Shown one piece after another: positions 26,715 to 39,990 of a stretch of 64,000 bases of DNA (position 1 is its first letter; each line of letters begins with the position of its first letter). Origin of the DNA: Porticoccaceae bacterium (GTDB taxonomy: Bacteria > Pseudomonadota > Gammaproteobacteria > Pseudomonadales > Porticoccaceae); contig CACETF010000003.1 of NCBI GenBank assembly GCA_902562425.1, positions 62,001-126,000 on the forward strand. Direction: 5' to 3'. The notes under the pieces were generated by a model, which saw nothing but the letters and a program-made list of their open reading frames with translations, did not search any database and was not told the origin of the DNA. The translations under genes and the position numbers were made by a program.

Positions 26715-28712
26715 ATGAGTGTTTTCCTTAGCCCTGATCTGGGCCACATAGCTCTCATTATCGGGTCCTGTCTCGCATTTGTCCAAGCTCTTATTCCACT
26801 TGCAGGGTCATACACCGGTACAGTTAGGTGGATGCAAATGGGACGCTCATTAGCTTGCGGAAATCTGTTTTTTGTTTTTCTTGCATTTTTGTGTTTATTA
26901 AATGCATTTTTGAGCGACGACTTTACGGTTCGATACGTAGCCCAGAATTCCAATACCTTACTGCCAACATACTTCAAATTTAGCGCGGTGTGGTCTGCAC
27001 ACGAGGGTTCATTGTTGCTTTGGGTGCTAATTTTATCCATGTGGACTGCCGCTGTGGCTCTTTTAGGCAGTCGGCTTCCGTTACAATTTTTATCCCGAAC
27101 TCTTGCAATTTTGGGGCTAATCTCAGTAGGGTTTGGGTTTTTTCTGTTACTTACATCTAATCCGTTTGAACGGACCTTTCCATTGCCGCCAATTGATGGT
27201 CAAGATTTGAATCCTCTTTTACAAGATATTGCATTAATTCTGCATCCACCACTCTTATACTTAGGGTATGTTGGGCTAGCGGTTCCCTTCGCTTTCGCTA
27301 TATCAGCGTTATTGGAATCAAGGTTTGATAGTGCTTGGGCAAATTGGAGTCGTCCTTGGACCATTGCATCTTGGTGTTTTTTAACTGTAGGAATATTTTT
27401 GGGAAGCTGGTGGGCCTATTACGAACTGGGATGGGGAGGCTGGTGGTTTTGGGATCCAGTAGAAAATGCTAGCCTGATGCCTTGGTTGGTTACCACTGCA
27501 TTAGTACATAGCCTTATTGCCTCTGAACAGAGGGGTGTTTTTCGTGGTTGGACCGTTTTACTAGCAATTTTTGCCTTTTCACTGAGCTTATTGGGAACAT
27601 TTTTAGTTCGGTCCGGAGTCTTGACATCAGTTCATGCTTTTGCAAGTGATCCTGAGAGGGGTATATATATTTTGCTTTTTTTATCAATAGTTGTTGGCAG
27701 TACGCTGGCGTTGTTTGCGATTCGTGGACCAGTTTTGATGTCTTCATCATCATACTCGGGCACATCAAGAGAGACATTCCTTTTAATTAATAATCTTATC
27801 CTCACAGTTGCAGTTGCAGTTGTTCTTCTGGGAACTTTGTATCCATTGATATCTGATGCTTTTGGACTCGGTAAAATTTCTGTGGGTCCTCCTTACTTCA
27901 ATTTCTTTTTTGTGCCATTAACTTTCGTCTTGTTGATCTTTATACCCCTAGCCATGCGCTCATCCTGGGGAAATGTATCGACTAAGGCTTTGTCAAGCTG
28001 GTTAATGCAACCGCTTTTATTGAGTCTGCTTTTGGGCCTCATTGGGTCGACAACGCTAGCCTATTGGGTGGGTGAAAAGGAAAACTCACTTTTAGCGATA
28101 GTCACATTGACATGTGTATCTTGGGTTTCTGTGATGATTTTTAAAGATTTAAGAGACAAAATCAAGTCGTCAAGTTTTACGCTCTTACCTGTCCGCTACT
28201 ATGGGATGGTTCTGGCTCATTTGGGAGTTGCAGTAACTGTTTTGGGAGCTGGTTTATATGCTGCATCGGGAATTCAGCGAGATGTCAAGATGGGTATAGG
28301 CGATTCCGCCGTCCTCGGAGGGTACACATTTTATTTATCTGATATAAAGCGTGATCGAAGATCCAACTTTTCATTTACTCAAGCGGAGATTATTGTTTCA
28401 AAGGAAGGCCGAGAAGTAGTGACCCTTAATCCAGAAAAACGTCATTATTTCTCTAATCCGCAGACCATGACGGAGGCCGCAATCGACCCAGGGCTACTGA
28501 GAGATTTATATGTTTCGCTGGGAGAGCCATTGGATGATGATCATTGGGCAATCAGACTCCATGTAAAGCCATTTGTAAGGTGTATATGGTTGGGGGGGGC
28601 AATGATCTCATTGGGCGGATTACTTGCTGTCCTAGATAAGCGCTATCGAAGACGTAAAATTTGCTCGCGAGATCGTGCGAACTTACCAGTACAATCTGCT
28701 TCAGAGCTGTGA
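26715..28712 (+). CDS. ccmF: Cytochrome c heme lyase subunit CcmF
   Basis: A 665-residue membrane protein with many TM helices that attaches heme to apocytochrome c with CcmH and CcmI. The tryptophan-rich motif WGGWWFWDPVENAS is near residue 235, and conserved histidines are in the early SAHEGSLLLW and later loops. It follows ccmE by 12 bases, and its stop overlaps the GTG of the next gene. Confidence 0.95.
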   Translation: MSVFLSPDLGHIALIIGSCLAFVQALIPLAGSYTGTVRWMQMGRSLACGNLFFVFLAFLCLLNAFLSDDFTVRYVAQNSNTLLPTYFKFSAVWSAHEGSLLLWVLILSMWTAAVALLGSRLPLQFLSRTLAILGLISVGFGFFLLLTSNPFERTFPLPPIDGQDLNPLLQDIALILHPPLLYLGYVGLAVPFAFAISALLESRFDSAWANWSRPWTIASWCFLTVGIFLGSWWAYYELGWGGWWFWDPVENASLMPWLVTTALVHSLIASEQRGVFRGWTVLLAIFAFSLSLLGTFLVRSGVLTSVHAFASDPERGIYILLFLSIVVGSTLALFAIRGPVLMSSSSYSGTSRETFLLINNLILTVAVAVVLLGTLYPLISDAFGLGKISVGPPYFNFFFVPLTFVLLIFIPLAMRSSWGNVSTKALSSWLMQPLLLSLLLGLIGSTTLAYWVGEKENSLLAIVTLTCVSWVSVMIFKDLRDKIKSSSFTLLPVRYYGMVLAHLGVAVTVLGAGLYAASGIQRDVKMGIGDSAVLGGYTFYLSDIKRDRRSNFSFTQAEIIVSKEGREVVTLNPEKRHYFSNPQTMTEAAIDPGLLRDLYVSLGEPLDDDHWAIRLHVKPFVRCIWLGGAMISLGGLLAVLDKRYRRRKICSRDRANLPVQSASEL

Positions 28713-29242
28713 CTTCGGTGCGAATCATTCTTTTTGCTCCGCTGATGGTCTTCTTCGCTATTACAATCTTGTTGTGGTCCGCTCTTGAGCGAGAACCCGG
28801 AAAGTTACCCTCTGCACTCATAGGAAAGCCATTCCCTGAATTTTCTTTGACAAAATTAAGCGCACATAATCAATATTTGTCTGCTGAGGATTTGAGCGGA
28901 GCTTTGGCTCTTGTCAACGTTTGGGCCACATGGTGTTATGCCTGCAAATTGGAACATCCTTATCTACAAAAGCTAGCTTCAAACGGCGTCAAAATTATTG
29001 GCATAAACTATAAAGATAACCGTAAGGCGGCGATTACTTGGCTTGAAAAGCTGGGAAACCCTTATTCGGTAATTATTTTTGATAAAGAGGGTTCATTGGG
29101 ACTGGATATTGGTGTTTCTGGTGCTCCTGAGACTTTTTTAATTGATAAGCAAGGAATAATCTTGCACCGGCGAGTTGGCATATTAGACCAAAAGGTGTGG
29201 GAAAAAGAGTTCTCTCATTATTATTTAGATTCTGAGGAGTAA
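28709..29242 (+). CDS. ccmG: Thiol:disulfide interchange protein CcmG (DsbE)
   Basis: Membrane-anchored periplasmic thioredoxin of about 177 residues that reduces the apocytochrome CxxCH or CcmH. A TM is at about 5-24 and the active site WCYAC carries C76 and C79. GAPETFLID is the family cis-proline loop. The start is taken as GTG 28709, overlapping the ccmF stop; GTG 28718 is also possible. Confidence 0.92.
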   Translation: MTSVRIILFAPLMVFFAITILLWSALEREPGKLPSALIGKPFPEFSLTKLSAHNQYLSAEDLSGALALVNVWATWCYACKLEHPYLQKLASNGVKIIGINYKDNRKAAITWLEKLGNPYSVIIFDKEGSLGLDIGVSGAPETFLIDKQGIILHRRVGILDQKVWEKEFSHYYLDSEE

Positions 29243-29246
29243 AATC

Positions 29247-29765
29247 ATGCCCGATATAAAAGGTCGTGTGTTTTTTTATCTTTTGGCGTGCAAGTATGCT
29301 GTTTTGAGTTGCATTTTTTTTCATGTTGATTTTGTTTCGGCGCAAACGAACTCTCCTGATTTCACTGATGTTGCGCTTGAAAGGAGATACGTCACTTTAA
29401 TCCAGGAGCTTAGGTGTCCGAAATGTCAAAATCAAAATTTACAAGATTCTCACTCGACCGTATCACTTGATTTAAAAAATCAAATTCAGCGACTATTGAA
29501 GACAGGTAAGAGTGATGAAGAGATTAAATCTTATCTTACTGAGCGATACACGGAGTATATCCTTTACCGACCTGTGGTCGGCTATCACACCTTTTTGCTG
29601 TGGGTCGGACCTTTGTTTTTTATGTTGATTGCGATTAGTGTGCTTTTATTTGTTCAACGACTAAATAGTAGCTCGCTCACGAGTGATAAGCATTTGGTGG
29701 GAGATCAGCCTCATCTTCATCAATCAGGATCGGGTATAGTTTCAGAAACCTTTAAGAGAGAATAG
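29247..29765 (+). CDS. ccmH: Cytochrome c maturation protein CcmH
   Basis: A 172-residue periplasmic thiol protein with signal peptide (about 1-32), the redox motif LRCPKCQNQ (C57, C60) and a C-terminal TM (about 116-135). It corresponds to the N-terminal half of E. coli CcmH; the TPR half is the separate next gene, as in Pseudomonas. Confidence 0.94.
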   Translation: MPDIKGRVFFYLLACKYAVLSCIFFHVDFVSAQTNSPDFTDVALERRYVTLIQELRCPKCQNQNLQDSHSTVSLDLKNQIQRLLKTGKSDEEIKSYLTERYTEYILYRPVVGYHTFLLWVGPLFFMLIAISVLLFVQRLNSSSLTSDKHLVGDQPHLHQSGSGIVSETFKRE

Positions 29766-29777
29766 GCAGAGGTCGAC

Positions 29778-31043
29778 TTGGATTCATTATATTTGTTGTT
29801 GTTGTTGTCCATCCCATTTATCGTTTTTCCGTGGTTAGCTGGACGCCATACCCCAGAAAATATCAATAACGCAGAAAGGGAAGAGACGAACAACAGGTTG
29901 TATGAGAGTCAGTGTCGTTATTTTGTAAACCAATTTCAGATCGGCGCAATATCTGAAAGTCAGTTTTCAGGACTCATATTGGATGCGCGTCGGATATTGT
30001 TAAATCAGACTGAGGATATTGTTGTGACAAATCGTCATAGCAATAGTCTTAGGATAATCCCTCTGGTCATCGTAGCATTATTTACTTCAGTTTATCTTAT
30101 GTATTCATATCTTGGCAGTGAGAGAGATCAGAGGATTTTTAATATCCTTTCTCGCTATTCGATAGGAGATGAGACTGATATTGCTTACGGCGATGATATT
30201 GATGTTCTTGTATCCCTTATAGAGGAAAGGATCAAGGAGCGGCCGAAAAATATACATTACTGGATGTTGTTAGCAAAATTTGCTCAGCGCAATTTAGAAT
30301 ATCGAGATGCAGTTGATTACTATGCTTCCGCATTAGCTTTGGATCCCAATAATAGCTTTATATTAGCAAATTATGCCGAAGTATTATTCCTTGCTGATGG
30401 TAGCCTTTTGACCGATAGAGTAATCGAAGCGATCCAAGCTGCATTTATCTCAGATCCAGAGTCCTCAAGAGTTTTAGGACTTAAGGGTATAGAGGCCTTC
30501 ACGGAAAAAAGGTTTTTGGACGCAATAAGGTTCTGGCAACAGGCGAAAATAGGTTTGGATGAAAATAGTGAAGATGTGATTGCAATGCAAAAAGGTATCG
30601 AGAGAGCAACAAGAGCCTTGAGTGTCCCAGTTGAAAGTTACTCGACCGAGGATTCCAAAGATGATGCGCCTTTCGGTGTTAAGGAGAGCCAAGCTAATGA
30701 CGCTAGCGCAATCGATTTTAGATTGGGAAATATTTCTGTGCGTTCTTCTAGCGATACGTTATTTTTGTTAATATTTGAAGCTGGAGCATCGGATGTGCCG
30801 TTGATGGCTAAAAGTATGCGATTGACATCCTTGCCTGCTTATGTTGAGTTTTCAAATCTAGATTTGTTGGATCCATCGCAATTGGCATCAGATCTCAGAC
30901 ATCTGGAGGTGGTCGCCCGAATCTATGGTCAGGGGCGAGGTTCTCTCGTAGAAAAAAAATTAGAGCTTAGGTCTCGTTCCATAGATCTCATAAATGAACC
31001 GCTGCCGATTAGGGTAACAATTAATCTGCAAAGCCGTGATTAG
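29778..31043 (+). CDS. ccmI: Cytochrome c maturation protein CcmI (TPR)
   Basis: A 421-residue protein with TM segments near residues 2-17 and about 91-108, then TPR-like repeats (about 150-270) in which NIHYWMLLAKFAQR and DAVDYYASALALDPNN are visible. It should hold apocytochrome c for CcmFH. The start is TTG at 29778. It closes the ccm operon; 132 bases separate it from smc. Confidence 0.88.
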   Translation: MDSLYLLLLLSIPFIVFPWLAGRHTPENINNAEREETNNRLYESQCRYFVNQFQIGAISESQFSGLILDARRILLNQTEDIVVTNRHSNSLRIIPLVIVALFTSVYLMYSYLGSERDQRIFNILSRYSIGDETDIAYGDDIDVLVSLIEERIKERPKNIHYWMLLAKFAQRNLEYRDAVDYYASALALDPNNSFILANYAEVLFLADGSLLTDRVIEAIQAAFISDPESSRVLGLKGIEAFTEKRFLDAIRFWQQAKIGLDENSEDVIAMQKGIERATRALSVPVESYSTEDSKDDAPFGVKESQANDASAIDFRLGNISVRSSSDTLFLLIFEAGASDVPLMAKSMRLTSLPAYVEFSNLDLLDPSQLASDLRHLEVVARIYGQGRGSLVEKKLELRSRSIDLINEPLPIRVTINLQSRD

Positions 31044-31175
31044 AGTCAGACGGCCTAAAATGGGTAAGCCCCTCAATAGCTGATGCTTTTTAACTGTGAT
31101 AACGGATCATGATATCGATTTCTGAAAGCCCGGCGATTAGGGAAAAGAAGAACTGAAGGAAAAAAAAGAGTACTG

Positions 31176-34100
31176 ATGCGATTAAAACTAATCAAAGTTT
31201 CAGGGTTCAAATCTTTCGTAGATCCAACGAAGATTTACTTTCCTAGTGAAATCTGCGCCATAGTCGGCCCAAATGGATGTGGAAAATCAAATGTGATTGA
31301 TGCTGCAAGGTGGGTGCTAGGGGAGTCATCAGCACGAAACTTGCGTGGTGATTCCATGGTAGATGTAATATTTAATGGTTCTGGAGCAAGAAAGCCGGTG
31401 GGTCAAGCATCAGTAGAATTGGTGTTCGATAATTCTGAGGGGCATTTGAAAGGAGAACTTTCTGCATACAGTGAAATTGTCGTACGTCGCACTCTAAATC
31501 GTGATGGGCAATCGGAATATTTCTTAAACTCAAAGATTTGTCGGCGCAAGGACATTACTGATTTATTTTTGGGGACTGGTTTGGGGCCGAAGAGCTATGC
31601 GATCATAGAGCAAGGCACTATAACTCGGTTAATTGATGCAAAACCACATGAATTACGTTTTTTTCTAGAGGAAGCTGCTGGTATTTCTAAATATAAAGAC
31701 CGACGGAGAGAGACTGAAAATCGAATAGCGCGTACGCATGCCAACTTGGAGCGCCTCTCCGATCTTCGGGAAGAATTGCATCGACAGTTAATGAGATTAG
31801 AACGACAATCCAAGTCGGCGCACAAATATACTGAGTTGAGAGAAAAAGAGCGTTACAAACAAACTCAGATAAAAGTGCTTAGATGGCGTTCTCTTGACGA
31901 AGATATTAAAAACAATTCTCGTAAAATCAATAATCTGGAGTTAGAAAAATCTAGACTCATAGCTAACCAAAGAGAGTTAGATTCGAGGATTGAGCGCTTT
32001 CGACTTGAGCTTTTGGACCACTCTGATGAAGTTGAAAAAAAACAAATTTATTTCTTTCAAACTAATAGTGAAGTTACTCGGATAGAGCAAGAAATTCAAC
32101 ATCAGTTACAACGAGAAAAAGAGTTAAAACGAGAACTTCATTTGATAACAGGGAGTGTTGATGAATCTCAGCAGCACCTTATTAAAGATAGACAACGAGC
32201 TGAAGAATTACATTCAGAGTATGCCGAGGTGTTGCCAAATTTGAAAGTAGTTGAAGAGTACGAGAAATCGATTTCTATGAGGATTGAGTCGGTGCAGGCT
32301 GCCATAAAAGAGTGGCAAGAGCGTGCAGACGTTTTTCATCGACGCCGAGCTGAGCCCCTACAACAACTCAAGGTTCAGCAATCCCGTATTTATGACTTGG
32401 AGAAAAGAATCGCTGACCTTTTTCAACGACAGAGCCAACTGCGAAAGGAAATTAGCAGCTTTCAGCTGGATTTTCAGGAAAATGAATTGCAAACACTAAG
32501 AACGAAGCTCTGCGAGCAAACCGCTGCGCAGAGAGGTAATGAGGATAAAAGAGCTCAGCTTGCGAATGATATTGCAGAAAAAAGGTGTTTACAGTATCAA
32601 TTAGAAGAAGAATTGAATGGGTTGAGAGAGAGCTATCAGGTATTGATTGGACGCAGCACAGCTCTTGAAGCATTGCAAAGTTCACTCGACAATAACGAAC
32701 AAAAGCAAGAATGGTTACTTCAATCTGAGTGGAATTACTCACATCTCGCTGATTCACTTGAAGTTTCAGAAGGTTGGGAAGAGGCTGTAGAGATAGTATT
32801 AGGAGGTTATTTGAAGGGGCTTGTTGTATCTAATTTTGAGGGTAAAGTCGACCAGTTGAGAAAATTTGATGCGGGTGACATAAGTATAATCGACTCTAGT
32901 ATCCGAATTGAGGAGCAAGATAATCTGAAAATTAACCTCCCAAGGTTGAGCGAAGTCATTCAGTGTGATTATTCCTTATCAGTAGCCGCAAATGTTTTCA
33001 AGGCAGAGCACTTGGAGGAAGCACTATCCTTTCAATCAGATCTTCGGTCATATGAATCAATTGTAACCAAAGATGGAATCTGGCTCGGATCTAATTGGGT
33101 TCGAGTTGCAAGAAATATCAATAAAACTCATGGCTTCCTCAAAAGAAAGATTGAATTAGAAGAGATTGGTAATCAGGTTGAGGAGCTGGATATTCGAATA
33201 AAGTCACTATCGGTAAAACGTCACAATTTACTGAAAGCAATTGAAATTGCGGAAAGAAATCAAAAGAAAAACCTTTCTGCAATAAAGTTGCAGCAGGAGA
33301 AAAGCTCGGAGACGCGAGCTAAACTGAGCGCTTTTGAGGTAAAACTTGATCAATACGCCGCCAGAGGAAAGCGGGCAGAGGAGGAATTGTCTGAGGTGGA
33401 AGTTTTTCTAGCCGAGGACCAAAAGGCGTTAGAAAATGCGAGAGATGCGTTGGCAATTGCAGGCGATCGAGCGAGGCTGGATGAAAAAGAAGGTTATGAA
33501 TTTAAGGAGGAGAAGGACCGCCTTCAAACTGAATATAGTGGTTACCAAAAAGAATTAGGAGAGAAACAATTATTGCTTACAGAATTAAAATTGAAGATTA
33601 AAGCATTGGAAATTAAACGAAATACCATTGAGGAACTTATTACGCGTTTGGAGTCGCAGATAAAACGATTAAAGACTCGAAAGGCTGAAATAGAGAACAC
33701 AACTACGAATGATCCCTCGGTGCCTCTGATGCACGAAGAACTACAGCAAATGTTAAAGAATCGAGTTTTAGCGGAGCAGGATTACAAAGATGCTAAATCT
33801 GCTATGTTGTCATTAGAGCAAAAGCGCCGTGAAGTAGAAGAGATGCGAGTCACACTGAACTCGGAGATAAACTCATCAAGAGAACATTTGGAGGATGCGC
33901 GTCTTTCGAGACGTGAATCGATGACGTTGCAACGCACTTTGGGAGAACAAATTACATCCGATCCATCTAAGTTACTTGAGTTAGTTGAAAATATTGACGA
34001 TGGCATCGACATTACTTCCTTGATGACTGAGCTGGACGTAATAGAGGCAAAAATCGGCAAGTTGGGACCAATTAACTTGGCGGCCGTTGAAGAATATAAA

Positions 34101-34673
34101 ATTGAGTCTGAGCGAAAGGATTATCTAGATCGCCAGAATGATGAGCTTGTATCCGCACTTGAAACTCTCAATGAAGCTATAAAAAAAATAAATCGAGCTA
34201 CCAAAGCTAGGTTCAAAGAAACCTTCGATTCAATAAATGACTATATTAGAGAATTATTTCCAAAGTTGTTTGGTGGTGGTGAGGCTTACATGCAGCTCTC
34301 TGGGAATGACCTTTTGGAGGCAGGTGTTGTTTTAATGGCGAAACCGCCGGGGAAGCAAAATAGCTCTATTCAAGCTCTCTCGGGAGGAGAGAAAGCTCTC
34401 GCGGCACTCACCATGGTGTTTGCTATTTTTAAGCTTAACCCATCACCATTCTGTATTTTAGACGAAGTTGATGCACCGCTGGATGATATGAATGTCAGTC
34501 GATATCTTGGCTTGGTTAAAGAAATGTCATCAAAAGTACAGTTTATTATGGTTACACACAATAAGATTTCGATGCAAGCAGCCGATACCTTACTAGGAGT
34601 TACAATGTCTGAAGCTGGAGTGTCAAGAGTAGTGTCTGTAGGAGTTAATCAAGTATCTAATTTGGTTGGCTAA
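31176..34673 (+). CDS. smc: Chromosome partition protein SMC
   Basis: Condensin ATPase of 1165 residues. Walker A is in GPNGCGKSNVIDA at the N-terminus; two long coiled coils flank a hinge (about residues 510-665); the C-terminal head has ALSGGEKALAALTM and Walker B FCILDEVDAPLDD. With ScpA and ScpB (44267-45654) it should form the SMC complex that compacts and separates chromosomes. Enterobacterales use MukBEF instead, so this gene is informative on lineage. Confidence 0.97.
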   Translation: MRLKLIKVSGFKSFVDPTKIYFPSEICAIVGPNGCGKSNVIDAARWVLGESSARNLRGDSMVDVIFNGSGARKPVGQASVELVFDNSEGHLKGELSAYSEIVVRRTLNRDGQSEYFLNSKICRRKDITDLFLGTGLGPKSYAIIEQGTITRLIDAKPHELRFFLEEAAGISKYKDRRRETENRIARTHANLERLSDLREELHRQLMRLERQSKSAHKYTELREKERYKQTQIKVLRWRSLDEDIKNNSRKINNLELEKSRLIANQRELDSRIERFRLELLDHSDEVEKKQIYFFQTNSEVTRIEQEIQHQLQREKELKRELHLITGSVDESQQHLIKDRQRAEELHSEYAEVLPNLKVVEEYEKSISMRIESVQAAIKEWQERADVFHRRRAEPLQQLKVQQSRIYDLEKRIADLFQRQSQLRKEISSFQLDFQENELQTLRTKLCEQTAAQRGNEDKRAQLANDIAEKRCLQYQLEEELNGLRESYQVLIGRSTALEALQSSLDNNEQKQEWLLQSEWNYSHLADSLEVSEGWEEAVEIVLGGYLKGLVVSNFEGKVDQLRKFDAGDISIIDSSIRIEEQDNLKINLPRLSEVIQCDYSLSVAANVFKAEHLEEALSFQSDLRSYESIVTKDGIWLGSNWVRVARNINKTHGFLKRKIELEEIGNQVEELDIRIKSLSVKRHNLLKAIEIAERNQKKNLSAIKLQQEKSSETRAKLSAFEVKLDQYAARGKRAEEELSEVEVFLAEDQKALENARDALAIAGDRARLDEKEGYEFKEEKDRLQTEYSGYQKELGEKQLLLTELKLKIKALEIKRNTIEELITRLESQIKRLKTRKAEIENTTTNDPSVPLMHEELQQMLKNRVLAEQDYKDAKSAMLSLEQKRREVEEMRVTLNSEINSSREHLEDARLSRRESMTLQRTLGEQITSDPSKLLELVENIDDGIDITSLMTELDVIEAKIGKLGPINLAAVEEYKIESERKDYLDRQNDELVSALETLNEAIKKINRATKARFKETFDSINDYIRELFPKLFGGGEAYMQLSGNDLLEAGVVLMAKPPGKQNSSIQALSGGEKALAALTMVFAIFKLNPSPFCILDEVDAPLDDMNVSRYLGLVKEMSSKVQFIMVTHNKISMQAADTLLGVTMSEAGVSRVVSVGVNQVSNLVG

Positions 34674-34762
34674 GCTAACAATTTTTTTAAAAACACTTTT
34701 GTTTTTTAAAAGGCCAATTACAATAACGACTATCTTTTAGTGATCGGGACTAATTAACAGAC

Positions 34763-37635
<2,873 letters not shown>

Positions 37636-37674
37636 ACATAACACCTTTAAACATTTCTTGACTGGGGCTTTTTT

Positions 37675-37794
37675 ATGCAGAATCGCCATGCGGACTACTT
37701 TTGTCGTCTCTCTCTAGCTGATTTAAAGCTACTGCAAGTTTCGTTACTTTATGAAATTACAGATACACATGCTCATCCAACGTGGTCGTTTTAA
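37675..37794 (+). CDS. Unrecognised 39-aa ORF between ligA and MFS gene
   Basis: An ATG-to-TAA frame of 39 codons with GGGG eight bases upstream. It reads MQNRHADYFCRLSLADLKLL and continues without low-complexity sequence. I recognise no family. It may be chance. Confidence 0.2.
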   Translation: MQNRHADYFCRLSLADLKLLQVSLLYEITDTHAHPTWSF

Positions 37795-37869
37795 CTTGTC
37801 GAATAGGAAGTTAATCGTTTTGTATTTTTTATCTAGATTTGGGGTTTAAGAAACGGTTGAGAGTAACTA

Positions 37870-39084
37870 ATGAATAGTCCCACGTTCTCGATTCAATATT
37901 ATTTAAGAGCAATCGGAGCAAATAGCATAGCCACGGGTATTCATTCCGTTTTATTCCCTTGGTTGGTAATTGGTGTTGTTGGGGCATCAGCGAGTGAATT
38001 AGGATTAGCACAGATGGCTATCCTGCTTCCGAATACCATTTTCCTTCTGTTCGGCGGAGTAATTTCAGACCGAATTCACCGTGGGGCATGGCTATCTCTC
38101 TTGTATATGCTCTATGTCATGCCCTTGTCAATGCTCTGGTGGTTTTACGCATTCAATACTTTGACGTTCCAATTATTGATTGTAAGTGGAGTTATGTTTG
38201 GATTTCTGAATGCCTTTGTGCAACCTGCTCGTGAAAGTTTATTAGTTTATACGCCATCACATTTAATGCACCAGTCCGTAGCTAAATCCATAGTTGTCAA
38301 ATTTATTGCACAAGGAGTAGGTTTTGGGTTAGCCGGGTTGTTAGGTTACATAGAGCTGTCTGTTCTGTTGGGCATTCAAATTTTTATGTTCGGATTATCA
38401 TCATTGTTGATTTCCCGGGCTCACCGAGTAAATAAAAATTTGTCCCGACAAACAATAGTCAGTAAACCTTCATGGAAAGATCTGGTAAATGCTCTAACAT
38501 TGTTTGTCAACAACAAGAGCTTTTTGCATCTTCTTTTTCTTGTTTTTGCAACTGGATTATTACCTTTTGGGGTTTATTTAGTCGGGATGCCAGTTCTTGT
38601 GCAACAAGTTTATGATGGTGGAGCTATGCTTTTGTCGGTGCTTCAATTGCTTTTTACTTGTGGAGTTATTTCAGCCAATGTTGCAGTTGCAAGAAGGGCA
38701 ACAAATTTCGTCAATCCAGGCAAACTAATGGTTATAACTTTTTTATGGCGTGGTACGTTATTTGTTTTTGCCGCACTCTCGCCTCCTCTTTGGATTTTAT
38801 TTCCCATTGTTTTTTTGTGGGGGCTCTCTACAGGATTGTCGATGGCTGTGGGTCGAACCATTCTTCATAACAACATTACTGAATCTTATCGCGCTAGAGC
38901 TTTGTCTATTTATCAGATAAGTTTAGTCGGAGGCACGCCTTTGGGGGCTTGGTTATGTGGTGTTCTGATAAATAATTTGGGAATAAGCATTGCTTTTACG
39001 TTAATTGCTTTACCTAGTATAATAATAGCAATATTACTTTCTTTATTTTCTCCACTTTGGAATCTTCGGACAACCAATCCCTAA
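37870..39084 (+). CDS. MFS transporter
   Basis: A 404-residue inner-membrane protein with 11-12 hydrophobic segments of the major facilitator fold. A motif A-like GGVISDRIHRGAWL lies between TM2 and TM3. The sequence is like exporters of the EntS/drug type, but the substrate cannot be told. It is alone, convergent with the RNA methyltransferase gene. Confidence 0.82.
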   Translation: MNSPTFSIQYYLRAIGANSIATGIHSVLFPWLVIGVVGASASELGLAQMAILLPNTIFLLFGGVISDRIHRGAWLSLLYMLYVMPLSMLWWFYAFNTLTFQLLIVSGVMFGFLNAFVQPARESLLVYTPSHLMHQSVAKSIVVKFIAQGVGFGLAGLLGYIELSVLLGIQIFMFGLSSLLISRAHRVNKNLSRQTIVSKPSWKDLVNALTLFVNNKSFLHLLFLVFATGLLPFGVYLVGMPVLVQQVYDGGAMLLSVLQLLFTCGVISANVAVARRATNFVNPGKLMVITFLWRGTLFVFAALSPPLWILFPIVFLWGLSTGLSMAVGRTILHNNITESYRARALSIYQISLVGGTPLGAWLCGVLINNLGISIAFTLIALPSIIIAILLSLFSPLWNLRTTNP

Positions 39085-39104
39085 GGCAAGGTGCGGGTCT
39101 TCAA

Positions 39105-39887
39105 TTATTCTAGAAAAACTAGGATTGCAGCCGCAGCGGCAACATTTAGAGATTCGACACCTCTCCGCATGGGTATTCTGAGCGCATGATTGGAAACTTG
39201 TTTTATGGCCGCACTTATGCCATCGCTTTCGCCTCCAAGAATATGAATTATTGGAGAGGAGGGAGCAAAATCATAAATTGTATTGGGAGCACTCGGATCT
39301 AAAATCGTTACTTGAAATCCTCTTTGCTGAAAGTCAGTAAGTGCCGTAACAAGCTCTTCGCAACGAAGAATGTTGCATTTAAAAGCAGTTCCGGCACTGG
39401 CTTTTATCGCTAAAGGTGAAAGGACTGGCTTTCCTCTTGATGGAAGTAAAATACCGAATGCGGAACTTGCGGTCACACTTCGGATAATCATGCCCAGGTT
39501 GATTGGGTTGGTAATCCCGTCGAGAGCAATTAGTTTAGTGGTCTGACTGAGAGGCATGCAATCTATGATTTCCTTGTAATGTCGATATCCCGGGCATTGG
39601 ATATCACAAGCTACACCTTGATCCTGTTTGCCATTTCGTGAAATCCTTGCGAGCTGGGTTTTACTATGCCAACGAATACTTACTTTGCGGCTATCAGCAA
39701 GTGCCACTAGCCTTTTAAGTGTTTTGTTGTATTTATTTGTGTTTGCTAAATGAAGTCGATATATGTTCAATTTCTCGTCACATAGAGCCTCCAGGCATGT
39801 ATTGCGGCCATACACTGTGATCACATGCTTCAGAGATTCTTTTCTAGTTATAAAACGCGGGCTATCGATTTTGTCATTCATATACAT
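39105..39887 (-). CDS. SpoU-family RNA 2'-O-methyltransferase (TrmH/RlmB type)
   Basis: A 260-residue SPOUT methyltransferase. Motif 1 is LDGITNPINLGMIIRS, motif 2 HILGGESDGIS and motif 3 RIPMRRGVESLNVAAA. An N-terminal substrate-binding domain (about 25-115) resembles RlmB (23S G2251), so rRNA is the likely target; tRNA is possible. Start codons at 39887 and 39881 both have AGGA upstream. Confidence 0.82.
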   Translation of the reverse strand: MYMNDKIDSPRFITRKESLKHVITVYGRNTCLEALCDEKLNIYRLHLANTNKYNKTLKRLVALADSRKVSIRWHSKTQLARISRNGKQDQGVACDIQCPGYRHYKEIIDCMPLSQTTKLIALDGITNPINLGMIIRSVTASSAFGILLPSRGKPVLSPLAIKASAGTAFKCNILRCEELVTALTDFQQRGFQVTILDPSAPNTIYDFAPSSPIIHILGGESDGISAAIKQVSNHALRIPMRRGVESLNVAAAAAILVFLE

Positions 39888-39990
39888 GAATCCTAATTTT
39901 GGCTTGACTCAATCGTTTAAAGAGGTTTTTAAACGCTGCGTAAGTTGATCGTTATTCTGGAAATTGAGAAATTGATAAAAGGCAGATTAA

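Noticed and set aside
34674-34762. Terminator after smc
   Set aside because: Only an A/T stem (AAAACA with TGTTTT) is possible, too weak to call.
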